In this document: positions 16,118 through 24,106 of the stretch, one piece after another
How the letters are laid out: every line of letters begins with the position of its first letter
Position numbering within the stretch: position 1 is the stretch's first letter
From: an uncultured Lachnospiraceae bacterium
GTDB lineage: Bacteria; Bacillota; Clostridia; Lachnospirales; Lachnospiraceae
DNA length: 64,000 nucleotides
Assembly (NCBI GenBank): GCA_910579615.1
Contig: CAJTUA010000005.1
Coordinates: forward strand, 82,023-146,022
Direction: 5' to 3'
Translations under genes and position numbers: made by a program
The notes under the pieces: model-generated
What the model was told of the DNA's origin: nothing
The model's input: only the letters and a program-made list of their open reading frames with translations
Databases searched by the model: none

Positions 16118-16244
16118 ATGGTATACCGCGGAGTTATCGATGCAGCAGATTGTTAAGCCGCGCTGTTTTTTACGCCGATGGACTTGGTATCGTGGCATGG
16201 GGAAAAAATAAATCAAAGAAAATTAGGGTTAAGGAGAGTGTGGC

Positions 16245-16778
16245 ATGGAAAATAAAAGAATCATAGCAGAAACAGAAAGGCTGATTTTAAGAAGATACAA
16301 AAAAGAAGATGTACAGGACTTGTTTGAATATTTATCGGATGAAGAAGTTGTGAAATATGAACCATATAAACCGATGACCCTTGAGGAAGCAAAAGAAAAC
16401 CTTGAATGGCGCATTGGTACGGATGAAATGATTGCTGTCGAATTAAAAAAATCCCACAAAATGATTGGGAATGTATATATGGGCAGGCGGGATTTTGAAG
16501 CACTGGAGATGGGATATGTATTTCATCGGAATTATTGGGGGCAAGGTTATGCTGCCGAGAGCTGCAAAGCTTTAATCAAGCAGGCATTGAAAAATGGCGT
16601 ACATAGGATATATGCAGAATGTGACCCGGAAAATAAGAATTCGTGGAAATTGCTTGAAGCGTTAGGATTTCAGCGCGAAGCTCATTTCAGAAAAAATGTA
16701 TATTTCTGGAAGGATGAAATGCAAAGGGCAATCTGGAAAGATACATATGTATATGCTAAATTGAGTGATAATACGTAA
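16245..16778 (+). CDS. RimJ/RimL-type GNAT acetyltransferase
   Basis: 177 residues of the Acetyltransf_3 (RimJ/RimL) type: TERLILRRYKKEDVQDLFEY at the start, GYVFHRNYWGQGYAAESCKA for the acetyl-CoA loop, and CDPENKNSWKLLEALGFQRE. Such proteins acetylate ribosomal protein N-termini or small amines; which one cannot be told. The start has AAGGAGAG upstream. The 16118-16244 gap before it shows no gene. Confidence 0.88.
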   Translation: MENKRIIAETERLILRRYKKEDVQDLFEYLSDEEVVKYEPYKPMTLEEAKENLEWRIGTDEMIAVELKKSHKMIGNVYMGRRDFEALEMGYVFHRNYWGQGYAAESCKALIKQALKNGVHRIYAECDPENKNSWKLLEALGFQREAHFRKNVYFWKDEMQRAIWKDTYVYAKLSDNT

Positions 16779-16910
16779 ATAGCTTTCGGATGATTGGGGA
16801 ACATGGAAGAAAACAAAACATCAAAAGCTGCCAGAAAGAGGAATTCGTATGCACAAGTAGGGGGCGGAAAGAACACATGTAATCCCATTTATCTTACGGA
16901 AAGGAAATCA

Positions 16911-17246
16911 ATGAAAATAATAATCAAAGAGGCAATCACTTATAACGACATAAAAAAGTATTTGCCGAAATGCTATCGCGACCCGTTTCCTGTAAATATT
17001 AACATGGAAGAAGAATATATTAATATTGTTTTGTTTCCCTGCAACAGAAAGGCAGTTATCACAAGCAGATATATACAAAAAGTTTTGCAGAAACTAAAAG
17101 CCTCCACCCTGCGAACGGTTTATTTTGCTTATTGTCTGTCAACGGAGGCGAAAGCGCTTATAAGGGAGAATAACGGGTTGGTTTTTGGTGTCCATAATTA
17201 TGAATGGGAAGAAGAGAGCTGGATTACATATAAAGGTGGCTGCTGA
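16911..17246 (+). CDS. Hypothetical protein
   Basis: 111 residues from ATG 16911, chosen because GGAAAGGA precedes it and the in-frame extension back to 16794 is low-quality coding sequence. Contains YLPKCYRDPFPVNI, VITSRYIQKVLQKLK, AYCLSTEAKALIRENNG and an acidic end EWEEESWITY. Not recognised; the STEAKALIRENNGLVF segment loosely recalls the last helix-strand of restriction-endonuclease-like folds, but no catalytic PD-ExK set is visible. It follows the RimJ/RimL-type gene on the same strand. Confidence 0.5.
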   Translation: MKIIIKEAITYNDIKKYLPKCYRDPFPVNINMEEEYINIVLFPCNRKAVITSRYIQKVLQKLKASTLRTVYFAYCLSTEAKALIRENNGLVFGVHNYEWEEESWITYKGGC

Positions 17247-17320
17247 GCGTGATTCAAGACGGATAGGGCTGGTTTCCTTCCGTCTTGAATTCGGTAACAG
17301 CGGTGAGCGGTGTAGGATAT

Positions 17321-17859
17321 TTAAATATATAACTCATTTCCTTTTCTTGTTGAACAGGCTTTTTTTATTGCCAATGCTGCAATGGAAACCATCGTTCCGT
17401 TCACTTTGCGGACGGATTGTGGGCATTTTACAACGCAGCGCATACATGAGATGCACTTCTTTTTGTCTGCAATTTTCAGATTCTCTTTGTCAATTGCCCC
17501 CGCAGGACACTGTTTGGCACAAAGGCCGCAGCTTGTACAGCTGTTGTTCGCTTTTGGAACCAGCCCGGCTTTGCCGGTTTTCTTATATGGATAGTTCCCC
17601 GGAATTTGCGGCGAAGAAAATCCGGCTACGTTCCCATTTATTTTGTCTAAAATCTTTTTGGCAAAACCGTTTAGCTCGCTTTCATCTTTATCGTCGGGTC
17701 TGCCCGCCGCATACTGGTGCATGATAGGATGCTCTGCAATGGCGGCGATGGCGGCAATGGCATCAATTTTATTGACAGGCATCCCCATGCTTTTGTTATG
17801 ATTTCTGCAACGTTATCCGTCCCTCCCGTTGGGCTGAAAGTAATTTGTAAAACGTTCAT
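17321..17859 (-). pseudogene. EFR1-type flavodoxin/ferredoxin, internally deleted and frameshifted
   Basis: The N-terminus read from ATG 17859 (GGAGG upstream) is a flavodoxin start, NVLQITFSPTGGTDNVAEI, with an FMN-loop-like SPTGGT. After about 26 residues the frame breaks near 17785 and continues in another frame as an EFR1 tail: YAAGRPDDKDESE, then two 4Fe-4S motifs CTSCGLCAKQCP and CISCMRCVVKCP. Roughly a hundred residues of the flavodoxin core are missing at the break, where a short GGCGGCAATGGC-type repeat lies. Both clusters are intact, so a 155-residue ferredoxin-like product from ATG 17788 is conceivable, but the gene is most likely decayed. Confidence 0.75.
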
Positions 17860-18036
17860 TTTTTTACCTCCTGTAATTTTTAGATTTACACCATTGTAAC
17901 AAATGCAGCAAAAGCGGATTGGAAATAAGTGAGAATATAACATTGCCAATTGAAAAAAAATCGTGTATAATGAACATAGGTCCGGGCTGCGCACAGATCT
18001 GCTTTATGATAAAACAGTCGCAGGATGAGGTTTCAT

Positions 18037-18780
18037 GTGAGAAATATTAAGTTGTTGATGGAGTATGACGGCTCACGCTATGATGGCTGGCAGCGCCCGG
18101 CATCGGGGGCGAGGGGAATGACCATCGAGGAGAAGCTTGAGGATGTGCTTTGCCGTATGGACAATGAGAAGGTTGAAGTGATTGGGGCGGCACGCACGGA
18201 GGCAGGTGTGCACGCAAGCGGCCAGGTTGCGAATTTCCATACAGGTACGGATATGTCCTGCCTTGAAATCCGCCACTATCTGAACCGTTTTCTGCCGCGC
18301 GACATTGCGGTGCTTGAGGTGGAGGAGGTGCAGGAGCGCTTCCACGCTTCCTATCTGGCGAAGGGGTTTCGCTATGAGTATCATATTTCCATCGGGGAAG
18401 TACCATCGGTCTTTGAGCGGAAGTACAATTATTACAGTTTTAAACGGCCGGACGTGAAACGGATGCGCGAGGCAGCAAAGTATTTTGTAGGCGAACATGA
18501 TTTCGCGGCATTCTCGGAGAATAAGCGCATGAAAAAGTCAACGGTGCGCAAGATTCAGGAGTTTGGCGTGTATGGGGACGAGAAGGAAGTCCTCATCAGT
18601 GTTACGGGCGATGATTTCTGGCCGTATATGGTGCGTATTATGGCGGGAACCGTGCTTGCGGCGGGTCGGGGAGAGATGGCACCGTCAGAGGTTTCCCTTG
18701 TCATAGAGGGAAAAGACCGGGCAAAAGCCGGGGAGCGCCTTGAGGCGAGGGGATTGTTCCTGACGGATGTATTTTATTAG
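18037..18780 (+). CDS. truA: TruA-like tRNA pseudouridine synthase, catalytic Asp replaced by Glu
   Basis: About 247 residues with the whole TruA frame: IKLLMEYDGSRYDGWQ, the catalytic loop, then RFHASYLAKGFRYEYHI, FAAFSENKRMKKSTVRKI and FWPYMVRIMAGTVLAAGRG. TruA converts U38-U40 of tRNA anticodon arms to pseudouridine using the Asp of a RTDxGVHA motif; this protein has ARTEAGVHA, so the Asp is a Glu. It may be a paralogue with altered activity while another truA lies elsewhere. GTG 18037 is preferred, with GAGG six bases before it, because the protein then starts RNIKLLMEYDG as in homologues; ATG 18025 is an alternative. Followed by a large structured element. Confidence 0.85.
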   Translation: MRNIKLLMEYDGSRYDGWQRPASGARGMTIEEKLEDVLCRMDNEKVEVIGAARTEAGVHASGQVANFHTGTDMSCLEIRHYLNRFLPRDIAVLEVEEVQERFHASYLAKGFRYEYHISIGEVPSVFERKYNYYSFKRPDVKRMREAAKYFVGEHDFAAFSENKRMKKSTVRKIQEFGVYGDEKEVLISVTGDDFWPYMVRIMAGTVLAAGRGEMAPSEVSLVIEGKDRAKAGERLEARGLFLTDVFY

Positions 18781-18789
18781 AGCGGCTGC

Positions 18790-18920
18790 GAAGCTGCGGA
18801 ACTAAAAAACAGCATATGCCCGTACAGTGCCCGGAAAGGATTTCTGGGAGCAGGGCGGACAGAAATCCTTTCCGCAGATAAGGGTACTGTACGGGCATAT
18901 GCGGAACTCAAAATAGGAGG
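18790..18920 (+). promoter_or_regulatory. Structured leader element, copy 1
   Basis: Outer stem GCATATGCCCGTACAGT (18812-18828) pairs perfectly with 18886-18902; inner stem CGGAAAGGATTTCTG pairs with CAGAAATCCTTTCCG; the loop is GGAGCAGGGCGGA. It is flanked on both sides by GCGGAACT followed by an A-rich run, and the 3' flank AAAATAGGAGG supplies the ribosome binding site of the Nudix gene. A second copy with different but still paired stems is at 26427-26552. Confidence 0.8.
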
Positions 18921-18928
18921 AATAAACT

Positions 18929-19330
18929 ATGGAACGTTACGCCATCATGGTAAAGGGAATTGTGCGGTTTGAGGGTAAGTACCTGCTTGTGGAGCGCTGG
19001 TACGATGACCGGATTGAGAATCCATATCAGTGGGAATTTGTGGATGGGGGGATTGAGTTTGGCGAGGAGCCGGACAAGGCGGTCATCCGTTTGATTCGCG
19101 AGCAGACAGGTCTTCAGACCATCATTGACCGGGTGGTATATACATGGTCTTATATGGTCGGGGATGTGCACCACATCGGAATCAGCTATGAGTGCATGGC
19201 GCTTGGCGATGAGGTGATTTTGTCCGAGGAATTGCATGATTACCGTTTTGTGCCGAAGGAACAGTTCCGGGATTATATCACGAACGGAAAATTGCTTGGC
19301 GATTTGGAGCGCGCGTTTGATTTGATGTAA
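18929..19330 (+). CDS. Nudix-fold protein with degenerate Nudix box
   Basis: 133 residues with a Nudix fold. The box reads GGIEFGEEPDKAVIRLIREQ followed by TGL: spacing fits the GX5EX7REUXEEXGU pattern, but REUXEE has become RLIREQ, so two of the three metal-binding Glu positions are lost. Hydrolysis of nucleoside diphosphate compounds is therefore uncertain; a binding role is possible. The SD (GGAGG) is the 3' end of the structured leader element, so its translation may depend on that element. Next gene is pyrC, 86 bases downstream. Confidence 0.8.
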   Translation: MERYAIMVKGIVRFEGKYLLVERWYDDRIENPYQWEFVDGGIEFGEEPDKAVIRLIREQTGLQTIIDRVVYTWSYMVGDVHHIGISYECMALGDEVILSEELHDYRFVPKEQFRDYITNGKLLGDLERAFDLM

Positions 19331-19416
19331 ATGAGAAAAAAGTGTGCAATGATTGGACGTGTTGTCGTCCGGCTGCGGATGGGGCGGTGAATGCATGCGG
19401 CAGAAAGAGAGGAAAT

Positions 19417-20715
19417 ATGGTAACATTGATAAAGGGCGGCTATGTGCTCAATCCGGCGACCGGGATTTGCGGCGTAAATGATGTGCTCATCGTGGACGAG
19501 ACGGTGGAGGAAATTGCGCCGTGTATTGAAAAGGAAGCACACCGTGTCATTGACGCATCTGGAAAATATGTGATGCCTGGATTTGTTGATTTGCACGAGC
19601 ATCTGCGCGAACCGGGCTTTGAATACAAGGAAACCATCGCGAGCGGTTCGATGGCGGCGGCGGCAGGGGGATTTACGACCATCTGCGCAATGCCAAACAC
19701 AAAGCCCGTGATTGACAGCAAAGTCATGGTGGAATATCTGAATTATAAGGCGGCGGATGACGCTCAGATTAATGTTGTGCCGGTCGGCGCGGTGACGGTT
19801 TCCCAGCAAGGGGAAGTGCTCGCGGACATTGAAGGGATGGCGGCGGCGGGCGCCCTGGCGTTAAGCGAGGACGGAAAATCCGTGATGAATCCGCTTGTGT
19901 ACAAAGAGGGGATGAAAAAGGCGGCACAGCTTGGGCTTGTGGTGCTGGCACACTGTGAGGACCGCGGGCTGCTTGCGGGCGGCGTGATGAATGCGGGAAA
20001 GAAAGCGCAGGAACTTGGCCTGCCGGGCATTACGAATTCGGTCGAGGATGTTGTTGTGGCAAGGGATATTTTGCTGGCGAAGGAGACCGGGGTGAAGTTA
20101 CATCTGTGCCATTGCTCCACGGCGGATTCCGTGGCGCTTGTGCGCATGGGCAAGGAGCTTGGCGTGAAGCTTTCGGCGGAGGTGTGCCCGCATCATTTTG
20201 CGATGACGGAGGATGAGATTCCCGGGGATGATGCCAATTACAAAATGAACCCGCCGCTGCGGACGCAGGCGGATGCGGATGCACTGATTGCGGGGCTTGC
20301 GGACGGGACGATGGAGGTCATTGCGACGGACCACGCGCCGCATTCCGCAGAGGAGAAAAAGAAGCCGTTTTTGGAGGCTCCGTTTGGGATTGTCGGCTCG
20401 GAGACGGCATTTGCGCTCTCGTATACGGTGCTTGTGAAGGGAGGGCATTTAAGTTTCCTGCAGCTTGTGGAGAAACTTAGCGCGAATCCGGCACGCATTT
20501 TGGGGATTGACCGGGGCGATATTTCGGTCGGGCATATTGCGGATTTGGTGATTGCGGATGTAAAAGAGCCTTATGTGATTGATGTGGGGAATTTTATCTC
20601 GAAGGGCAAAAATTCGCCGTTTCAGGGCAGGACGGTGTACGGGAAGGTGCTGCTTACGATGGTGAATGGAGAAGTTGTGTATGAAAAGAATGTGAAAGAG
20701 ACGGAAGGTCTGTAA
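19417..20715 (+). CDS. pyrC: Dihydroorotase
   Basis: 432 residues. Third step of pyrimidine synthesis: reversible cyclisation of N-carbamoyl-aspartate to dihydroorotate. Metal motif DLHEHLREPG (HxH), GGFTTICAMPNTKP, HCEDRGLL, LCHCSTADSV and ATDHAPHS are all present, so the enzyme should be active; it is the class I/PyrC form of Firmicutes. ATG 19417 is set by GAGAGGA upstream; a longer frame to 19342 has no homology. pyrF follows after 50 bases, so the two are probably co-transcribed. No PyrR-type attenuator was recognised upstream. Confidence 0.95.
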   Translation: MVTLIKGGYVLNPATGICGVNDVLIVDETVEEIAPCIEKEAHRVIDASGKYVMPGFVDLHEHLREPGFEYKETIASGSMAAAAGGFTTICAMPNTKPVIDSKVMVEYLNYKAADDAQINVVPVGAVTVSQQGEVLADIEGMAAAGALALSEDGKSVMNPLVYKEGMKKAAQLGLVVLAHCEDRGLLAGGVMNAGKKAQELGLPGITNSVEDVVVARDILLAKETGVKLHLCHCSTADSVALVRMGKELGVKLSAEVCPHHFAMTEDEIPGDDANYKMNPPLRTQADADALIAGLADGTMEVIATDHAPHSAEEKKKPFLEAPFGIVGSETAFALSYTVLVKGGHLSFLQLVEKLSANPARILGIDRGDISVGHIADLVIADVKEPYVIDVGNFISKGKNSPFQGRTVYGKVLLTMVNGEVVYEKNVKETEGL

Positions 20716-20765
20716 AGATTTTTTTGTGAGTATGAAAACGGATTTTGGTTTCGGAGGCTAAACAG

Positions 20766-21680
20766 ATGATTGATGAATTGGTGAGGCAGATTCAGGAGAA
20801 GAATGCACCGGTTGTTGTGGGGCTTGACCCAATGCTTTCCTATATTCCGGAGCATATTGTAATACAGGCGACCGGGGAGAAGGGGGAAACGTTAGAGGCG
20901 GCCGCGGAGGCGGTGTGGCAGTTCAATAAGGCGATTGTGGATGCGACGTATGATTTGATTCCGGCGGTGAAGCCGCAGATTGCGATGTATGAACAGTTTG
21001 GGGTGCCAGGAGTGGCGGTGTTTGCAAAAACTGTGGAATATTGTAAAGAAAAAGGATTGGTGGTCATCGGGGATGTAAAGAGGGGGGATATTGGCTCGAC
21101 CTCGGCGGCGTATGCGGCGGGGCATATTGGCTCGGTGAAGATTGGGGGCAAAGTGCTGCGCGGTTTTCAGGAAGATTTTATAACCGTGAACCCATATCTT
21201 GGAACGGACGGTGTAAAGCCGTTTGTTGATGTGTGCAGGGAAGCGGACAAAGGGATTTTTGTGCTTGTCAAGACCTCGAACCCGTCAAGCGGCGAGTTCC
21301 AGGACCGTTTGGTTGATGGAAAAGCGCTCTACGAGTATGTGGCGGACAAAGTCAATGAATGGGGCGAGGATTGTGTTGGGGCGTGCGGCTACAGTGCGGT
21401 TGGTGCGGTGGTCGGAGCGACTTATCCGGAGCAGGGGAAGCTGCTGCGCGCGCTTATGCCAAAGGCTTATATCCTTGTGCCAGGCTACGGCGCGCAGGGC
21501 GGAAAGGGCAAGGATCTTGTGCACTTTTTCAATGCGGATGGCCTTGGCGCGATTGTCAATTCTTCGCGCGGGATTATTGCGGCCTATAAGCAGGAGCAGT
21601 ATGCGGGATTCGGGGCGGAACATTTTGCAGAAGCTGCAAGGCAGGCCGTGGTTGATATGATTGAGGATTTGAGATTTTAA
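20766..21680 (+). CDS. pyrF: Orotidine 5'-phosphate decarboxylase (type 2)
   Basis: 304 residues. Last step of UMP synthesis, decarboxylating OMP. Type 2 PyrF hallmarks: VVVGLDPMLSYIPEH near the start, the catalytic GDVKRGDIGSTSAAYA with Lys and Asp, and PGYGAQGGKG plus NSSRGIIAAY for phosphate binding. The length fits the long type 2 class, not the 230-residue type 1. ATG 20766 is preferred over TTG 20745 because GGAGG lies between them at good spacing. It follows pyrC. Confidence 0.95.
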   Translation: MIDELVRQIQEKNAPVVVGLDPMLSYIPEHIVIQATGEKGETLEAAAEAVWQFNKAIVDATYDLIPAVKPQIAMYEQFGVPGVAVFAKTVEYCKEKGLVVIGDVKRGDIGSTSAAYAAGHIGSVKIGGKVLRGFQEDFITVNPYLGTDGVKPFVDVCREADKGIFVLVKTSNPSSGEFQDRLVDGKALYEYVADKVNEWGEDCVGACGYSAVGAVVGATYPEQGKLLRALMPKAYILVPGYGAQGGKGKDLVHFFNADGLGAIVNSSRGIIAAYKQEQYAGFGAEHFAEAARQAVVDMIEDLRF

Positions 21681-21731
21681 GGCATGCGCAGGAAGGATGT
21701 ATGCTGAGCTTAAAACAGGAGGGTATGAAAG

Positions 21732-22238
21732 ATGCAGAAGTTATTGTGTCCTTATTGTGACCATGAAATTAAGGGCAAGGGGAAATGTGATTTTTGCGGT
21801 TCAAAGGTAAAAAAGCCAGTTGTGATGGAGACATCCGCCGAGCTGAACGGACAGGACTTTGCGAATCCAGGCGGGCGCGGCGACAGTGTACATACGCAGG
21901 GGACGAATGCGCAGGATGATGCATACCGCAACAGTGGTGCGGCACCCTATGCAGAAAGTTCCGGGGGAGCATCCAGTGCAGCTTCTGTACAGGGTGGCAC
22001 CGGGGCAATGAGAAATGGGGCGGCGGCGGGCGCGGCTGCAGGTTCCCGGGCTGCAAACGGTGCGGCGGGAATGCCGCGCCGCGCGGTGCTTGCAAGCGAG
22101 GCGGTAGAGGCGGGGAAGGCTTCCGGCACGATGAAGCCGGCAGGGGCAACCTCCCAGAGGGTTGTTAAGATAATCGTCATTGTTGTGATTGTCAATATCG
22201 TTTTGCAGATTATCTTTTCACTTGCAAATCTGTTGTAG
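21732..22238 (+). CDS. Zinc-ribbon protein with C-terminal membrane anchor
   Basis: 168 residues in three parts: an N-terminal zinc ribbon (LCPYCDHEIKGKGKCDFCGSK, two CxxC pairs), a low-complexity Ala/Gly/Ser region (about 35-135), and a single hydrophobic C-terminal helix (VVKIIVIVVIVNIVLQIIFS). It is probably a tail-anchored membrane protein with a cytoplasmic zinc ribbon. Function unknown. ATG has an SD in the sequence CTTAAAACAGGAGG, which resembles the 3' flank of the structured leader elements. Its end is 27 bases from the convergent DedA gene. Confidence 0.7.
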   Translation: MQKLLCPYCDHEIKGKGKCDFCGSKVKKPVVMETSAELNGQDFANPGGRGDSVHTQGTNAQDDAYRNSGAAPYAESSGGASSAASVQGGTGAMRNGAAAGAAAGSRAANGAAGMPRRAVLASEAVEAGKASGTMKPAGATSQRVVKIIVIVVIVNIVLQIIFSLANLL

Positions 22239-22264
22239 GAAAAGTGCATAAAAGGGGCAGGGCA

Positions 22265-22873
22265 TTAGTTTTTTTCGGAGCAGGCGGCATCTTTTTTCCT
22301 CATTTTTGCCGCAATAAGAAAGAGCAGAAGGATTGCGAGCACCGGGAGCAGGATGTTTTTGTAGCGGGTGTACCAGCTTGCGACAACAGGCCAGTTGTCC
22401 TGCAGGAAATAGCCGAAACCGCACAAAAGTGCATTCCAGAAAAAGATTCCGACGAAGGAGTACGCGAGATAGGCGCCAAACGGCAGGCGCAGCGCCCCCG
22501 CGACAAAGCCGAGGTATGTGCGGCAGAGAGGGATGAAGCGCCCGAGAAGGACAATCTGTGTGCCTTTTTTCTGGAAATATGTATAGGAAGTTTCAAGTCC
22601 GTGCCGGGTTTTTGGGAAGCGCCGCATAATGCGCTCAAGCAGCGCGTTGCCGCCAAGACGGCCAACACCGTAGCACAGGGTGGTGCCGATTAGCCCGGCG
22701 ATGGCGGAGAGCAGCACGAGGAGCGGGTAAAAAATCCCCTGCTTTGCGGCGAGCGCACCGCAAAATGGAAGGACAATCTCGGAGGAGACCGGGAAGCAAG
22801 CGTATTCAAGCAGGATGAAAAGGAGCATGGCGGGCATTCCGTAGGAAGCAAGGAAAGAAAAAAGCCAGTTCAT
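22265..22873 (-). CDS. DedA family membrane protein
   Basis: 202 residues with several hydrophobic segments and the DedA (SNARE-associated) signatures EYACFPVSSEIVLPFCGALA and GRFIPLCRTYLGFVAGALRL, followed by further helices. DedA proteins are flippases or transporters of membrane lipids such as undecaprenyl phosphate or phosphatidylethanolamine in other bacteria; the specific role here is not known. Minus strand, convergent with the zinc-ribbon gene. The upstream 273 bases (22874-23147) hold no gene; they include the leader of the next plus-strand operon. Confidence 0.9.
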   Translation of the reverse strand: MNWLFSFLASYGMPAMLLFILLEYACFPVSSEIVLPFCGALAAKQGIFYPLLVLLSAIAGLIGTTLCYGVGRLGGNALLERIMRRFPKTRHGLETSYTYFQKKGTQIVLLGRFIPLCRTYLGFVAGALRLPFGAYLAYSFVGIFFWNALLCGFGYFLQDNWPVVASWYTRYKNILLPVLAILLLFLIAAKMRKKDAACSEKN

Positions 22874-23147
22874 GAAGACCTCGTCTGCGCCGTGGAAAGT
22901 GGGAAGGCGCGTAATTTTTCTTGGGATAAGATATGAGGCGGGGCGAAAAAATATGCACGGGAATGATGAGGCCGATGACGAGGGATGTTGTTGGTCTCTT
23001 TGCTTTTTGGTGCAGGATGGCTATTTTTTTAAAAAATTTTTCAAATAAGTGAAAGGATTGCCGGGGGAGAATCGTATTCCTATATAGAAACCCGTGATAG
23101 CGGGATGGAAAAGGGACTGCGAAAAGCAGGGAAAGAGAGGATTTTAT

Positions 23148-23504
23148 ATGACAAAGAAGAAAATGATTCTGACACTTGCCCTTACGGGGGCACTTGCTGT
23201 GGGGGCTTCGTCCGTGGACGTGTGGGCGAGGGGTGGCGGCTGCCACGGAAGGCAGGTTTCCTATGCGCTTTGTGATGTGGAGGACTGCCATGCGGTGGGT
23301 GTGCATGAGCACGACGACACATATTACTGCGGACATTTTATCGGGGATGGGCATGATTACCATGAGGCCTGCAGCGTGGAAGGATGTACACTTACGTGCG
23401 AACACGAGCATGATGGGGTTATCTGCCTGCCCTGCGATAAAACGCATACAGGCAGCACCGCGGGCTGCCATTCCACAAGGCGCAGGGGCAGGCATTGTCA
23501 CTGA
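23148..23504 (+). CDS. Secreted His/Cys-rich protein
   Basis: 118 residues. A signal peptide is clear (MTKKKMILTLALTGALAVG, cleavage probably after VDVWA). The mature part is rich in His and Cys: CGHFIGDGHDYHEACSVEGC, CEHEHDGVICLPC and a terminal RRRGRHCH. This suggests metal binding outside the membrane; the metal cannot be told. ATG 23148 is chosen because GAGAGGA precedes it and it begins the signal peptide. The ECF sigma and RsgI-like anti-sigma genes follow on the same strand, and the anti-sigma also ends in a His-rich tail, so a metal-linked envelope response is a reasonable guess. Confidence 0.75.
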   Translation: MTKKKMILTLALTGALAVGASSVDVWARGGGCHGRQVSYALCDVEDCHAVGVHEHDDTYYCGHFIGDGHDYHEACSVEGCTLTCEHEHDGVICLPCDKTHTGSTAGCHSTRRRGRHCH

Positions 23505-23620
23505 TGGGGCGGGTGTCATGAACTGTGCAAAAGACCAGAAGGGATAGGCAGCTAGGAGTACTCTAGCAGGAGAAAAACGAAAGACTGCAGAAATCGATTT
23601 GGATTGGTCAGGGGAGAAGG

Positions 23621-24106
23621 ATGAAGACGGAAGAAGAAGCCAGGCGGGCGATTGCGCTTTATGCGGACATCGTCCGCCGCGTATGTTTTATGCATCTGAA
23701 AAAATATGAGGATGTGGAAGATGCGTTTCAGGAGGTGTTCCTGAAATATGTGCTCCACGAGGAGATTTTTGAGAGCCATGCCCACGAAAAGGCATGGCTT
23801 ATTCGGGTTGCAATCAATGTTTGCAGGGATATGCTCAAAAGTCCGTTCCGCAGGCGGGTTTCCTCGTTTGAGGATATTGATTTTGAGCCGTTTTACGTGC
23901 AGCAGGAGGAGGGGGAATTGCTCCGCTGTATTTTGCAGATGCCGCAAAAATACCGCGACGTTCTCTACCTGTTTTATTATGAAGGTTATTCTGCCGTTGA
24001 AATCGCGGGGATTATGCGGCGGAAGGAAAATACAGTTTATACATGGCTTGCGCGGGCGAAGAAGATGTTGAAGGAGAAGCTGGGAGGTGATTTCATTGAA
24101 CCGTGA
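23621..24106 (+). CDS. ECF-type RNA polymerase sigma factor
   Basis: 161 residues with sigma region 2 (KYEDVEDAFQEVFLKYVLHE, which includes the DAxQ motif) and region 4 (GYSAVEIAGIMRRKENTVYT), joined by a short linker and lacking regions 1 and 3. Extracytoplasmic-function sigma factor that directs polymerase to a small regulon. It overlaps the anti-sigma gene and follows the secreted His/Cys-rich gene by 116 bases. Confidence 0.92.
   Translation: MKTEEEARRAIALYADIVRRVCFMHLKKYEDVEDAFQEVFLKYVLHEEIFESHAHEKAWLIRVAINVCRDMLKSPFRRRVSSFEDIDFEPFYVQQEEGELLRCILQMPQKYRDVLYLFYYEGYSAVEIAGIMRRKENTVYTWLARAKKMLKEKLGGDFIEP

Noticed and set aside
16118..16244. Terminator between the two acetyltransferase genes
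   Set aside because: There is a T-run, but only a weak, long-loop stem precedes it.
18790..18920. Intrinsic terminator after truA
   Set aside because: The stem is long but followed by an A-rich SD region rather than a U-tract, and a second covarying copy exists before another gene.
22806..23519. 237-codon minus-strand frame opposite the secreted His/Cys-rich gene
   Set aside because: It overlaps the DedA start and is His/Pro-rich shadow sequence; the plus-strand frame has a signal peptide and SD.
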